Numbered from the stretch's first letter, positions 39,952 through 50,266 are shown. The stretch: DNA of 64,000 nucleotides from Phaseolibacter flectens ATCC 12775 (GCF_000518745.1 NZ_KI912487.1:389805-453804); one strand, 5' to 3'. Numbers and translations: made by a program. The notes: a model not told the origin generated them from the sequence alone.

Positions 39952-42900
39952 TTGAGTTCTTTACCACAAATCGCCGACTACCCCATCCCAGTCAACGTCG
40001 GTGATGTACGACATTTGGGACAGTTGACAGGCGCGGCTTTTGGGCAAGTGTGTGCTGATATTGCTGAGCGTCATCATGGTTTGGTTCTGGTTATCACCAC
40101 CGATATGCAATCAGCAATCGGCTTGCAAGCAGAAATTCGGCAATTTACTCAGCTTGAAGTGAACCACCTTCCGGATTGGGAAACGCTACCTTATGACAGC
40201 TTCTCACCCCACCAAGACATTATTTCGGCACGCCTTTCCCTGCTTTACCGCTTACCCACCCTGCAACGCGGTGTACTGATCTTACCGATCAACACCCTTA
40301 TGCAGCGTGTTTGTCCACATTCATTCATCGATACGCATGCATTGATGATGCATAAAGGCGAACGGCTATCTCAACAAAACTTGACGCGACGTCTTATCCA
40401 AGCCGGTTATCGGCATGTTGAGCAAGTTCTCAGCCATGGTGAATTTGCTACACGAGGCGCCCTGCTTGATCTGTTCCCGATGGGCAGTGAACAACCTTAT
40501 AGAATCGATTTCTTTGATGATGAAATCGATAGCCTACGTACTTTTGATATTGACACACAACGCTCATTGCAACAGGTCGATGCCGTCCATTTGCTGCCTG
40601 CGCATGAGTTTCCGATCGATAAGAATTCCATTGAATTATTTCGAAGTCAGTGGCGTGAAAAATTTGAAGTGATTCGTGAGCCTGAACATCTCTATCAACA
40701 AGTCAGTAAAGGGGCGCTACCGACGGGTATCGAATACTGGCAACCCCTGTTTTTTAATCAACCTCTGCCCGATTTATTAAGCTATCTGCCCACGAATACC
40801 TTATTAGTCACTAAAGGCGAAATTCAGGACAGCAGCCAAGCATTCTGGTCTGATATACAACAGCGTTACGATAACCGTCGCGTCGATCCTATGCGCCCAC
40901 TGCTGGAACCTGATCAGGTGTGGTTGCGGCCTGACACACTATTTACCTTATTCAAACGCTTTCCTCGTATCAAACTCAGTTCACAAATCTTGAAGTCAGC
41001 GGCCGCCAACACCAACTTAGGGTATCATCCCCTGCCGAACATCGCGGTGGCAGTGCAGTTAGCTCAACCCTTACAAGCACTTCGACAATTTTTAGAACAA
41101 TACCTCGCTTTTAGCGTGATTTTTTCTGTGGAGAGTCAGGGACGTCGCGAATTTATCCAAGATTTACTTAGCAAGTTAAAATTGCGACCGATAGAAATCC
41201 AGCAGATTTCTCAAGCTAAAAAGCCTGGCTATTATCTGATGATTGGTGCGGCTGATGCTGGATTTATCAATCCTGAATTAAAGCAGATCTTCATTTGTGA
41301 AAACGAGCTATTGGGTGAGAGGCCCCTAAGACGTCAGCGAGACAGCAAACGCGTGATCAATTCCGAGGTATTGATCCGTAATTTAGCTGAATTAAGTCCT
41401 GGTCAACCTGTGGTGCATTTAGAACATGGTGTCGGCCGCTATCAGGGACTAACTACGCTGGAAGCCGGGGGGATGCAAGCTGAATATTTGATTGTAAGCT
41501 ATGCCGACCAAGCTAAATTGTATGTGCCAGTCTCTTCTTTATCTCTGATCAGTCGCTATACCGGTGGCGCAGATGACACAGCCCCTTTGCATAAACTGGG
41601 CAGTGATAGCTGGAATCGAGCGCGGCAGAAAGCAGCCGACAAAGTGCGCGATGTGGCCGCCGAACTGCTCGATATTTATGCCCAACGTGAAGCTAAACGC
41701 GGGTTTGCTTTCCAGCATGATAAACAAGAATACCAACGATTCTGTGACGATTTCCCTTATCAACCAACCCAAGATCAGGCTGAAGCCATCAACGCTGTCC
41801 TCAGTGATATGTGTCAACCTCTGGCGATGGATCGTCTGGTCTGCGGCGATGTGGGATTCGGTAAGACCGAAGTGGCAATGCGTGCTGCTTTCCTCGCTGT
41901 GATTAACCACAAGCAAGTCGCAGTACTGGTGCCGACCACATTACTGGCGCAGCAACATTTTGATAATTTTCGTGACCGTTTTGCTAATTGGCCGATCCGT
42001 ATAGAAATGCTCTCACGTTTTCGTACGGCAAAACAACAGGCACAACTGATCGCAGAAGCCAATGAAGGTAAAATTGATATTCTTATTGGTACACACAAAC
42101 TGATAATCAGTGACATCGGTTGGAAGGATCTTGGCTTGTTGATTGTCGACGAAGAACATCGATTCGGGGTTCGTCATAAAGAACGGATCAAAGCGATGCG
42201 CGCCGATGTTGATATTTTAACTTTAACGGCAACCCCCATTCCTCGGACTCTGAATATGGCCATGAGCGGTATGCGAGATCTCTCGATCATCGCGACTCCA
42301 CCTGCTCGGCGTCTCGCAGTCAAAACTTTTGTTCGTGAATACGATGAACTGGTGATCCGAGAGGCTATCTTGCGTGAAACATTGCGCGGCGGCCAAGTTT
42401 ATTATTTATATAATGATGTCGCCAATATCAATAAGGCGGCAGAACGACTGGCCAACTTAGTGCCCGAAGCCAGAATTGCCATTGGCCATGGCCAAATGCG
42501 AGAACGCGAGTTGGAAAAAGTGATGAATGATTTCCAACATCAGCGTTGCAACGTACTGATTTGTACAACCATCATTGAAACAGGCATTGACATTCCCAGC
42601 GCGAATACCATTATTATCGAACGTGCTGACAAGTTCGGTCTCGCTCAACTTCACCAACTGCGTGGTCGTGTTGGCCGCTCCCACCATCAAGCCTACGCTT
42701 GGCTACTCACTCCCCATCCGAAATCCCTGAGCGACGATGCGAAAAAGCGTCTTCAGGCAATTGAAGCCCTTGAAGACTTGGGTGCCGGTTTTGCACTGGC
42801 AACTCACGATCTGGAGATCCGTGGTGCCGGTGAGTTATTGGGTGAAGGCCAAAGTGGGCAAATGGAAAATATCGGTTTTACGCTTTACATGGAATTATTG

Positions 42901-43416
42901 GAGAATGCCGTTGAGGCGTTGAAATCGGGTAAAGAACCGTCACTCGATGATCTGACTCGTCAGCAAACCGACGTTGAACTGCGTCTGCCTGCTCTGATCC
43001 CTGATGACTATATTTTCGATGTCAATACCCGACTGTCGTTGTATAAACAAATTGCCAGTGCAGCGGATGATGATGAGCTCATGGCAATTAGAATCGAAAT
43101 GGTTGATCGATTCGGTAAACTGCCTGAAGCCGCACTGAATTTAATTAATACCACCAGTCTGCGACGTAAAGCCAGTTCACTTGGTATCAACAAAATTGAA
43201 GCCTCGGAGAAAGGCGGCTATCTCCAATTTGGCGAGAATAACCGTATTGATCCTAGCTGGCTTATCCGTTTAATCCAGCAAGCACCGCAGCAGTGGAAAA
43301 TTGAAGGAGCCCATCGCTTACGCTTTATTCGTGACCTGCAACACCCCGCTGAACGGCTTAAATGGATAGATGAGCTACTGGATCTGATGCAACAACATCA
43401 ATTGCCGGCACAGTAG
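39952..43416 (+). CDS. mfd: transcription-repair coupling factor Mfd
   Basis: A 1154-residue ATP-dependent translocase that removes stalled RNA polymerase and recruits UvrA. Seen in order: UvrB-homology module (LPDWETLPYDSFSPHQDI), RNA polymerase interaction domain (QPVVHLEHGVGRYQGL), helicase motifs I (CGDVGFGKTEVAMRAAF), II (VDEEHRFG) and VI (QLRGRVGRSHHQAYAW), and the C-terminal D7 domain. The TTG at 39952 is chosen since GGAG lies 7 nt before it and the conserved N-terminus follows within ten residues; E. coli Mfd is 1148. An ATG 27 codons further up is possible but less likely. Confidence 0.96.
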   Translation: MSSLPQIADYPIPVNVGDVRHLGQLTGAAFGQVCADIAERHHGLVLVITTDMQSAIGLQAEIRQFTQLEVNHLPDWETLPYDSFSPHQDIISARLSLLYRLPTLQRGVLILPINTLMQRVCPHSFIDTHALMMHKGERLSQQNLTRRLIQAGYRHVEQVLSHGEFATRGALLDLFPMGSEQPYRIDFFDDEIDSLRTFDIDTQRSLQQVDAVHLLPAHEFPIDKNSIELFRSQWREKFEVIREPEHLYQQVSKGALPTGIEYWQPLFFNQPLPDLLSYLPTNTLLVTKGEIQDSSQAFWSDIQQRYDNRRVDPMRPLLEPDQVWLRPDTLFTLFKRFPRIKLSSQILKSAAANTNLGYHPLPNIAVAVQLAQPLQALRQFLEQYLAFSVIFSVESQGRREFIQDLLSKLKLRPIEIQQISQAKKPGYYLMIGAADAGFINPELKQIFICENELLGERPLRRQRDSKRVINSEVLIRNLAELSPGQPVVHLEHGVGRYQGLTTLEAGGMQAEYLIVSYADQAKLYVPVSSLSLISRYTGGADDTAPLHKLGSDSWNRARQKAADKVRDVAAELLDIYAQREAKRGFAFQHDKQEYQRFCDDFPYQPTQDQAEAINAVLSDMCQPLAMDRLVCGDVGFGKTEVAMRAAFLAVINHKQVAVLVPTTLLAQQHFDNFRDRFANWPIRIEMLSRFRTAKQQAQLIAEANEGKIDILIGTHKLIISDIGWKDLGLLIVDEEHRFGVRHKERIKAMRADVDILTLTATPIPRTLNMAMSGMRDLSIIATPPARRLAVKTFVREYDELVIREAILRETLRGGQVYYLYNDVANINKAAERLANLVPEARIAIGHGQMRERELEKVMNDFQHQRCNVLICTTIIETGIDIPSANTIIIERADKFGLAQLHQLRGRVGRSHHQAYAWLLTPHPKSLSDDAKKRLQAIEALEDLGAGFALATHDLEIRGAGELLGEGQSGQMENIGFTLYMELLENAVEALKSGKEPSLDDLTRQQTDVELRLPALIPDDYIFDVNTRLSLYKQIASAADDDELMAIRIEMVDRFGKLPEAALNLINTTSLRRKASSLGINKIEASEKGGYLQFGENNRIDPSWLIRLIQQAPQQWKIEGAHRLRFIRDLQHPAERLKWIDELLDLMQQHQLPAQ

Positions 43417-43435
43417 ACTGACAAGCACGCCGCGC

Positions 43436-43469
43436 TAGCAGCATTGATACCCGTAGAGCAATGCTGCTA
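43436..43469. terminator. bidirectional hairpin between mfd and ycfJ
   Basis: TAGCAGCATTG pairs perfectly with CAATGCTGCTA around a 12-nt loop between two convergent genes. It can serve both strands. Confidence 0.65.
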
Positions 43470-43481
43470 ACCTGTGCTAAA

Positions 43482-44018
43482 TCAATCTTGCTGAATAATC
43501 AGGCGGCCGTTACTGTCTAATGGAATGCGAACGCCCGGATCATTATTCATTCTTATTTTGTTCTTTTCTTCACCAATCTGGTAAGTGACATCATAACCCT
43601 GTAATTGCTCGCTGTTATCATACACAGTGCGACAGCGACGTTTTGTACTGATATAGGTATCATTGTTTTGTAAACCTTGCTGGGCTTGATTACCCGCATA
43701 GCCGCCAGCCAATGCCCCGGCTACCGTTGCAATGCTACGTCCTTTCCCGCCACCAAACTGGTGCCCCAATACGCCACCGGCCACGGCGCCCAATACGGAT
43801 CCTGCCAAGCGGTTTTCATCTTGAACCGGTCTATGGTGCGAAACTTGGACATCATTGCAAACTTCATGTGGCACCCTTTGTAGATTTTTTATTGGCGTAA
43901 CATGAAGTACTTCGGCATAGCGCGGCTTGTCCTGCCACAAATGCCCGCCAGCAATACCCGCCACACTGGCTGCCGCCAGCACACCAAATCCCATACCCGT
44001 CATTAACGATTTATTCAC
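43482..44018 (-). CDS. ycfJ: glycine-zipper envelope protein YcfJ
   Basis: A 178-residue protein with an N-terminal hydrophobic segment and two Gly-zipper stretches (AGSVLGAVAGGVLGHQFGG and IATVAGALAGGYAGNQAQQ). The tail has paired basic-Cys motif KRRCRTVYDN. E. coli YcfJ (179 residues) is an envelope protein of unknown function linked to stress. It is convergent with mfd, the conserved arrangement. Confidence 0.92.
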   Translation of the reverse strand: MNKSLMTGMGFGVLAAASVAGIAGGHLWQDKPRYAEVLHVTPIKNLQRVPHEVCNDVQVSHHRPVQDENRLAGSVLGAVAGGVLGHQFGGGKGRSIATVAGALAGGYAGNQAQQGLQNNDTYISTKRRCRTVYDNSEQLQGYDVTYQIGEEKNKIRMNNDPGVRIPLDSNGRLIIQQD

Positions 44019-44353
44019 AGGTAAACTCTCCCATCAGATATGAATGATTGCCGGGCTAGCAACGTCAGGCTCAATGCGTCGCCACACCGTTTATGGCAGG
44101 AGTGTGTCAGAATGGCCCTCTCGACTCTATCAGATAAACACTCGAAGTCAGCCACACGATGAATTCCAGGAATAATACCTAAAGTAATTATTATTTCGAA
44201 ACTAGAAGGGGAAAGGGACGACTTGGCGAAGAAGCTGTCAGTGTCCGATCAGCTCGCCTCACCGTGTAAGCTTGCGCAAGGTGGAAGGAATGTCCGGCGA
44301 CGCGGGACGAGGCTGAACCCGCCCCTCTGCTGTCCCGCTAGCGCTTAAATAGA
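44019..44353. other. intergenic region between ndh and ycfJ with a GC-rich structured segment
   Basis: The AT-rich ycfJ promoter lies on the left. From about 44215 to 44345 the base composition rises sharply and inverted repeats occur: CTTGCGCAAG at 44271-44280, and GCGGGAC (44302-44308) with GTCCCGC (44332-44338). It is not a recognised RNA family. It may encode a small RNA or be the ndh 3' flank. Confidence 0.4.
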
Positions 44354-45658
44354 TTAATGCATTTTAAGTCTTGGGCGTATCACTCGGTTGATTCGCCCCG
44401 ATAACATCATTAATCCCGTTTTGATATATCCGTGTAAGGCCACTTGATGCATACGATATAAAGAGAGGTAAACCAAACGCGCAATGCGCCCCTCAATCAT
44501 CATGCTACCTTTCATCAAATTGCCCATTAAACTGCCGACTGTACTGAAACGCGATAAGGAGACCAATGAACCATGATCATGATAGCGATAGGCTTTTTGT
44601 GCGCGACCTTTGTTCCTAGCTAACAGATTATGGAGCACATTGCTCGCCATCTGATGCGCTGACTGAGCGCGTGGTGGTACAAATCCTCCGGTCGGTAATG
44701 GGCAAGACGCGCAATCACCAATGGCATAAATATCAGGATCTAACGTTGTCTGCAATGTCTCATTCACAACGAGCTGATTGATCCTGTTGGTTTCCAGACC
44801 GGCAATATTCTGCATAAAATCCGGCGCTTTAATGCCTGCGGCCCAGACCATCAGATCGGCTTCAATTTTCTCTCCGCTGCCAGTCACCAGTCCATTACCA
44901 TCTGCTTCTACCACCTTAGTATTGGTCATCACTCTTACCCCTAGACGCGTTAACTCCTGATGGGCTGACGAAGAAATTCGAGGAGGTAACGCGGGAAGAA
45001 TGCGCTCACCGGCTTCAACTAGCGTGACACTTAACGACTGGTTATCTGATAAATTATAACCATAGCTGCGTAGTTGAGCTACCGCGTTATACAATTCAGC
45101 CGAAAGTTCTACCCCCGTTGCGCCTGCACCCACAATGGCAATTTTAACTGGTTCCGGTGTGCCTTCTGTCGCTGAATGTTTTAAAAATAAATTCATCATT
45201 TGATGATGAAAACGACGTGCCTGAACCGGATTATCAAGGAAAATACAATGTTCCCTCACACCTGGTGTATTAAAATCATTGGAGGTACTGCCTAAGGCCA
45301 TGATCAAGATGTCATAGTTGATGCAACGTTCTGCGACTAATTGCTGATCGTATTGATCCGTAATTTCTGCCAGCGTGATCTGATGCCGCTCGCGATCAAT
45401 ATGGGTAAGGGATCCTAACTGAAACTGGAAGTGATGATGTGATGCATGGGCAAGGTAACTGAGTGCATCGATATTCTCATCCATGGTGCCGGTTGCAATC
45501 TCGTGCAGTAACGGTTTCCACAGATGTGTTGGGTTACGATCCACCAGCGTTATCTGTGCCTTATTGTGTTTACCTAATTTATTTCCCAGCTGTGTTGCCA
45601 GTTCGAGCCCACCTGCGCCACCGCCAACAATAACAATTTTCTGAGCTGATGTCGTCAT
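44354..45658 (-). CDS. ndh: NADH dehydrogenase II
   Basis: A 434-residue single-subunit, non-proton-pumping NADH:quinone oxidoreductase. The FAD motif is [18 protein letters not shown] and the NADH motif is [17 protein letters not shown]. The C-terminal membrane-binding helix follows [20 protein letters not shown]. Length equals E. coli Ndh (434). It transfers electrons to quinone in the inner membrane. Upstream AT-rich DNA (45700-45760) should carry its promoter. Confidence 0.97.
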   Translation of the reverse strand: MTTSAQKIVIVGGGAGGLELATQLGNKLGKHNKAQITLVDRNPTHLWKPLLHEIATGTMDENIDALSYLAHASHHHFQFQLGSLTHIDRERHQITLAEITDQYDQQLVAERCINYDILIMALGSTSNDFNTPGVREHCIFLDNPVQARRFHHQMMNLFLKHSATEGTPEPVKIAIVGAGATGVELSAELYNAVAQLRSYGYNLSDNQSLSVTLVEAGERILPALPPRISSSAHQELTRLGVRVMTNTKVVEADGNGLVTGSGEKIEADLMVWAAGIKAPDFMQNIAGLETNRINQLVVNETLQTTLDPDIYAIGDCASCPLPTGGFVPPRAQSAHQMASNVLHNLLARNKGRAQKAYRYHDHGSLVSLSRFSTVGSLMGNLMKGSMMIEGRIARLVYLSLYRMHQVALHGYIKTGLMMLSGRINRVIRPRLKMH

Positions 45659-45837
45659 ATCGCCCCCTGAGCGTTTAAAAATACAAAAAACCGCACCAAT
45701 AACCTTATTTTACATATGGTTATTTTTCATGTTATTATATTTTAAGCATAGCATGTGAGGTCGATTATCGGCTATAAGAATCACCAAAAGCCATCCGATG
45801 GCCAGGAAACAATCACGTATTTCGCACAGAAAATCCG

Positions 45838-46641
45838 TTAGATTAACTGCCAACTTGCTGCGGCTAGTTGCTGAAAATGCGCCTGAGCGGTCTGCTCCGC
45901 ACGAAGCTGATACCAGCTGGCACTCAATAAGCGAAGCCAAGGCTGCCAACGCCTTACCTGCCGATACAGTGCGTCACAATCCAGTCTCATGAGTGTTGCA
46001 TATTGCTCAATTAACTGGAGCTGCTGCCCTGGCATTTGTGATCCGATGGCAGCAATTTCTAAGGCTATGTCACCATCTCCAGCGTACTCCCAATCGATTA
46101 GCTTTAATGCATCTTGATGGATAATCAGATTCCCTGGGTGAATATCCATATGTAACAAGGCGATTCGTAAAGGCGGAGGCTGTCCTTGGCGGGTAAGTTT
46201 TTTCAATGCCTGCAACCAACGATGGGTTTTCTGTTCACAACACAACCAATACTGTTGTAACAGAACTGAAAGATTAAGGGGATAACCACTGAGCGGGAGT
46301 TGGTGTAATTGCTTTAATAAAGCCATCAATGCGCTATTATTGGGCTCAAACAATTGTGGTTCAAGCTGTTGCCCTGGTTGCCAAGGCAAGATTAACCGAT
46401 GTGGTTGTATGGCGAGGGGTTTATCAACAAAACCGCCTTTGGCAACTTTAGTTAAGAGACGATACTCTCGTTTTCGATCAACCAACGGCAGCGGTTTAGC
46501 CGGTATATAACGGCTAACCACGCACTGCCCTTGCCAACAACCACGATAACTGCCGCCTGTTGCACCAGGTAACCAGTGACAGGATGAGACAACCCCATTG
46601 TCCTTTTTACGATCATGGGGCAACTTACTGATACTCTGCAT
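45838..46641 (-). CDS. thiK: thiamine kinase ThiK
   Basis: A 267-residue APH/choline-kinase-fold enzyme. The catalytic loop is LLHMDIHPGNLI and the metal-binding segment LKLIDWEYAGDGD. It phosphorylates salvaged thiamine. The ATG at 46641 lies within the end of lpoB (17-nt overlap) with AAGG upstream; a much longer in-frame extension upstream overlaps lpoB and is not conserved. Neighbouring nagZ and ycfP, which separate thiK from ndh in E. coli, are missing. Confidence 0.93.
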   Translation of the reverse strand: MQSISKLPHDRKKDNGVVSSCHWLPGATGGSYRGCWQGQCVVSRYIPAKPLPLVDRKREYRLLTKVAKGGFVDKPLAIQPHRLILPWQPGQQLEPQLFEPNNSALMALLKQLHQLPLSGYPLNLSVLLQQYWLCCEQKTHRWLQALKKLTRQGQPPPLRIALLHMDIHPGNLIIHQDALKLIDWEYAGDGDIALEIAAIGSQMPGQQLQLIEQYATLMRLDCDALYRQVRRWQPWLRLLSASWYQLRAEQTAQAHFQQLAAASWQLI

Positions 46642-47233
46642 TACCTTGCCCAGACCAAGCAATTTCGCCTGTTTGTACTTGTAAGAGCTGCATCTGCAAA
46701 TGGGCAGATTTGATCTCGCCTCGTACCGTGGTATACAAAAGGTATTGTGCGCCAACATTGCGTGCCAGTGCCAACGCCTTACCGCGCGATCGTAGGCTGT
46801 CTTCTTCCCTCAGGCCAAGCGCCATTCTGGCTTGAGACAATTGCTGGTCACTGACAAGAGTAAATTGATGATTACCCGCCAATTGCGAACGTAATGTACT
46901 GGTTGCATTGCCTGTCTGTAGTGTCCCATTGGTACTATTTTTAACATTATCAACTAATAGAACACTGCCTTGCTCAACACGGATAACATGATTCATTTGC
47001 TCCAGCAAGGGAGAAAGTGATGCATTCCAGTCAATGTCATTCAATTTAGGCGGTTCGGGTATGGGCGTTGGCGTCTCAGTCTCTGAGACACTCGGTTGTG
47101 CCGTCTGCTGTCTGGCGGTAGTGTTATCCTCTGGGCGATTGCCCGTCGAATGAGGCTGTTGATGAGGCTGAAACGCACATCCGGCCAACAACAAGCCAAG
47201 AAATACCACACTGATTAATTTTAAATTACACAT
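46625..47233 (-). CDS. lpoB: PBP1B activator lipoprotein LpoB
   Basis: A 202-residue outer-membrane lipoprotein. The signal peptide ends in lipobox LLAGC; a Pro/Thr/Gln-rich disordered linker (about residues 20-65) reaches across the periplasm; the globular domain (VLLVDNVKNSTNG to AWSGQGNAEYQ) contacts the UB2H domain of PBP1B to stimulate peptidoglycan synthesis. The ATG at 47233 is used because the next upstream start only adds residues before the signal peptide. It is followed by thiK with overlap, as in E. coli. Confidence 0.94.
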   Translation of the reverse strand: MCNLKLISVVFLGLLLAGCAFQPHQQPHSTGNRPEDNTTARQQTAQPSVSETETPTPIPEPPKLNDIDWNASLSPLLEQMNHVIRVEQGSVLLVDNVKNSTNGTLQTGNATSTLRSQLAGNHQFTLVSDQQLSQARMALGLREEDSLRSRGKALALARNVGAQYLLYTTVRGEIKSAHLQMQLLQVQTGEIAWSGQGNAEYQ

Positions 47234-47395
47234 CACTGATTCCACCTTACAAGCCAAGTTGTCGAAGATTAAGCCTCAGACACCACGATGAGCGAAGTCA
47301 AAATCTTCAGCTTTACGGTTAACATGTGGACTGAAAAAATAGCCAGATAAAGACTCACCTATCGCAGGCAAAAAACCGATTCTACTTCGCCAACG

Positions 47396-47779
47396 TCAGT
47401 CTCTTATCTCGCGTATCCCCTTAGCCAACGATTGAGATAACATAGCGCCGAGTGGTTCCCCTCCCACTAGGTGCATGTGAATATGATAGACTTCTTGTCC
47501 CCCATGCCGGTTACAATTCATAATTAACCGATACCCCGCCTCAGCAATGCCCGCATCTTTCGCTAATTTTGCAGCTACAGTGAAAAGGCGTCCCATCACT
47601 GGCTCATGCTCGGACTGGATATCATTCGCGGTCGGGATCAACACATTGGGGACAATCAATATGTGGGTGGGGGCTTGTGGTGAAATATCACGAAAGGCAG
47701 TGACTAACTCATCCTGATAGAGAATATCAGCGGGAATTTCACGCCGAATGATTTTGCTGAAAATCGTTTCTTCTGCCAT
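47396..47779 (-). CDS. hinT: purine nucleoside phosphoramidase HinT (HIT family)
   Basis: A 127-residue HIT-family hydrolase that cleaves AMP-phosphoramidates such as lysyl-AMP. The His triad is [10 protein letters not shown], and [19 protein letters not shown] opens the domain. The E. coli protein is 119 residues. Upstream ptsG and fhuE, which separate hinT from tatD in E. coli, are absent, so the gene is only 57 nt from tatD on the same strand. The two may be cotranscribed. Confidence 0.95.
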   Translation of the reverse strand: MAEETIFSKIIRREIPADILYQDELVTAFRDISPQAPTHILIVPNVLIPTANDIQSEHEPVMGRLFTVAAKLAKDAGIAEAGYRLIMNCNRHGGQEVYHIHMHLVGGEPLGAMLSQSLAKGIREIRD

Positions 47780-47836
47780 ACCTCATACTCCTTTTATCAA
47801 TGGGATCTTGCTTAACACGCCTTACTCTGTGAGTTA

Positions 47837-48619
47837 TTACTGAATATCCACGTGAAATAACTGACAAAAATTGTCCGTTGTCTGTTGGGCAAGACGTTCC
47901 ACATCCACACCTTTAACCACGGCCAAGTATTCAGCAACATCGCGTGTATAAGCAGGTTGATTGGCTTTACCTCGATAGGGTACTGGGGCTAAATAAGGTG
48001 AGTCCGTTTCAACCAGGATCCTTTCCAATGGTACATAGCGCGCGGCTTCCCGAATTTGCTCTGCATTACGAAAGGTGACAATTCCGGAAAATGAGATGTA
48101 CATCCCCATATCCAGTAATTTGCCTGCGGCAGTTTTATCTTCGGTAAAGCAGTGCAGAACACCGCCACAATCAGCAACGCGTTCCTTGGCCAGCAGAGAC
48201 AACGTATCATCGATCGCTTGCCGAGTATGTACAATGACAGGCTTATTTAATTGTCGACCTAAACTTATCTGTTGGCAAAATGCTTCCTGCTGCTGACTTT
48301 TATTATCCTGTTGATAATAATAATCGAGCCCGGTTTCACCAATGGCAATCACACGACTGTCAGTCGCATAATCACTTAATTGCTCAAAGCTCCAGCTTTC
48401 ATCCTGTAAATTCAGTGGGTGTACACCACATGAAAGCCTAATTTGTTCATAGCCTGCCGTCAATTTTTTTAGGGCTAAATAACTTTGAAGTGTCGTGGCG
48501 ACACCTAACATAAATCGGACATCACGTCGCTGGGCGTTGTCGATGACCTCATCCAGATCCTGATGCTGTTGTTGATAATCGAGACTATCAAGATGACAAT
48601 GTGAGTCAACAATAAACAT
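47837..48619 (-). CDS. ycfH: TatD-family DNase YcfH
   Basis: A 260-residue metal-dependent hydrolase of the TatD family. Metal ligands are in MFIVDSHCHLDSL, GETGLDYY (Glu), VIVHTRQA and HCFTEDK, and the last Asp in VETDSPYL. The ATG at 48619 starts the conserved domain; a 24-codon extension upstream would overlap the holB stop region and is not conserved. It sits downstream of holB, the conserved order. Confidence 0.94.
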   Translation of the reverse strand: MFIVDSHCHLDSLDYQQQHQDLDEVIDNAQRRDVRFMLGVATTLQSYLALKKLTAGYEQIRLSCGVHPLNLQDESWSFEQLSDYATDSRVIAIGETGLDYYYQQDNKSQQQEAFCQQISLGRQLNKPVIVHTRQAIDDTLSLLAKERVADCGGVLHCFTEDKTAAGKLLDMGMYISFSGIVTFRNAEQIREAARYVPLERILVETDSPYLAPVPYRGKANQPAYTRDVAEYLAVVKGVDVERLAQQTTDNFCQLFHVDIQ

Positions 48620-48656
48620 AGTAGGTTCTCTTTCAAATCTTGGGCAACCTTTCCTT

Positions 48657-49634
48657 TCAGGATAGGCATTTTTCCCAATGTAATAGGACATCCGTTAATA
48701 GTAGTTCTGTATTCACTGCTGGTGTAAGTTGTAAGGTTTTTAGGCAGGAGGAGCACACTGCCAATTGTTCCAGTAGCGCACTGATGGTCATTGCTTGCTG
48801 CAATAACTCCGCTACATGCATTTTATCCGGGTTACTCAACCACAGGGATTGACCAGACGCGATTTTGACGCCATCAAGTAATAGGGACATCAACCAATGC
48901 AGGGATTGAGTCGGTTTGCTGTTATTCAAGACGGACAAGAGCCTGATCGGCTGCCTAACTTCGAGCGCACGTTCGAGTGTCTCACAAAGTTGTTGTCGTT
49001 GCAGCCAAAGAGGGCCACTCAGTAGTTGCAATGCGGCCCCCGGTGCCCCCCCTGACAGACGTAATGCACTCAGCAGTTCCTGCTCGGACAGGGAATGGTG
49101 ACGAGCAAGCCACTGTTGTCCCAGTGCTTCAGCGGGCACAGGGATAGTGATGAGACGACAGCGGCTACGCAAGGTAGCAGGTAAGATCGCCGCCGTGTCT
49201 GTCGACAATAAAAACCAACAATTAGCGGGTGGCTCTTCGAGGGTTTTTAATAAGGCATTAACGGAAGCCTCAGTCAATTGCTGAGCGGATTTTATTGCAA
49301 TCACCCTATTCTTTCCCTGAGCCGGAAAGCAGTTAAGTTGACTCAAGGTGTCTCTTATCGCATCCACGCCAAGACTCTGTTTACCCTCTGGTGCAGCTAA
49401 CTGTAACCAATCAGGATGATTACCCGCGGCCATAAGTTTACAGCCATGGCAAACGCCACAAACCTTAGTGTCATTTGGGTTAAGGCAAAGTAACCAACGC
49501 GCAACGGCATGAATAAGCAGCTCAAGGCCTAAACCTGGCTGGGCTTGCAGTAACATAACCGGTGCTAAATAGCCTTGCTGATGCTGGTGGATCAGCTGTC
49601 GATAATAGGATGTTAACCACGGATACCATTGCAT
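48657..49634 (-). CDS. holB: DNA polymerase III delta-prime subunit HolB
   Basis: A 325-residue clamp-loader subunit. The opening WYPWLTSYYRQLIHQHQQG and the zinc-binding cluster CGVCHGCKL are present, as are the sensor motif TLRSRCRLI and ANALLKTLEEPP-type motif (VNALLKTLEEPPANCWF). The ATPase site is degenerate, as normal for delta-prime. The ATG at 49634 overlaps the tmk stop by one base (TGATG), so the genes are translationally coupled. Confidence 0.95.
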   Translation of the reverse strand: MQWYPWLTSYYRQLIHQHQQGYLAPVMLLQAQPGLGLELLIHAVARWLLCLNPNDTKVCGVCHGCKLMAAGNHPDWLQLAAPEGKQSLGVDAIRDTLSQLNCFPAQGKNRVIAIKSAQQLTEASVNALLKTLEEPPANCWFLLSTDTAAILPATLRSRCRLITIPVPAEALGQQWLARHHSLSEQELLSALRLSGGAPGAALQLLSGPLWLQRQQLCETLERALEVRQPIRLLSVLNNSKPTQSLHWLMSLLLDGVKIASGQSLWLSNPDKMHVAELLQQAMTISALLEQLAVCSSCLKTLQLTPAVNTELLLTDVLLHWEKCLS

Positions 49635-50266
49635 CAGGTTGATTCCGCCAGCCAAGTGTGCAATAGCGTGGTGATCTGTTGTTCAACTTGCAAAGGGGAT
49701 ACGTTGGCATTAACCCGCTTGATCGTCGGGTCTGAATCAAGTAACTCAAGATAGCGACGCCGAGTGCGCTCGAAAAAAAGGATCGATTGTTGTTCAATAC
49801 GATCCAGTGCGCCGCGCCCACGTGCGCGTTGCAATCCCGTATGAGGTTCGACATCCAGATATAAAGTCAGGTCAGGACGAAAATCGCCCAACACCTCTCT
49901 TTTTAACCGCAGTAAAAAGTCACGATCGAGACCTCTCCCGCCCCCTTGATAAGCCTGAGAAGATAAGTCATGACGATCGCCAATCACCCACGTGCCTTCA
50001 GCTAACGCGGGTTTAATGACGTTTTCAACCAATTGAGCGCGGGCGGCATACAGCATTAATATCTCTGCCTGCTCGGTAATTGGCTCATCATCTAGGCCAT
50101 TTTTAATTAAATCACGTAACCGTTCGGCCAGTGGCGTGCCACCGGGTTCACGCGTATGAATAATGCGACGGATCCCTTGCTGTTGCAGTATCTGACAAAT
50201 GATAGCTTGAGCGGTGGTTTTACCAGCACCTTCCAGCCCTTCAATGACAATAAATTTACCTTTCAT
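49634..50266 (-). CDS. tmk: thymidylate kinase
   Basis: A 210-residue kinase converting dTMP to dTDP. The P-loop is [10 protein letters not shown], the DR motif is [19 protein letters not shown], and the LID region follows ([20 protein letters not shown]). The start overlaps the mltG end by 11 nt. It is part of the fabF-pabC-mltG-tmk-holB group seen across Enterobacterales. Confidence 0.96.
   Translation of the reverse strand: MKGKFIVIEGLEGAGKTTAQAIICQILQQQGIRRIIHTREPGGTPLAERLRDLIKNGLDDEPITEQAEILMLYAARAQLVENVIKPALAEGTWVIGDRHDLSSQAYQGGGRGLDRDFLLRLKREVLGDFRPDLTLYLDVEPHTGLQRARGRGALDRIEQQSILFFERTRRRYLELLDSDPTIKRVNANVSPLQVEQQITTLLHTWLAEST

Noticed and set aside
44215..44345. RNase P RNA or group II intron fragment
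   Set aside because: A superficially similar opening (GAAGCTG) is present but the conserved core motifs of either RNA are not seen.
49807..50016. Plus-strand frame within tmk, and many similar frames antisense to mfd, rne, plsX and purB
   Set aside because: They are shadows of confidently identified genes on the other strand or frame.
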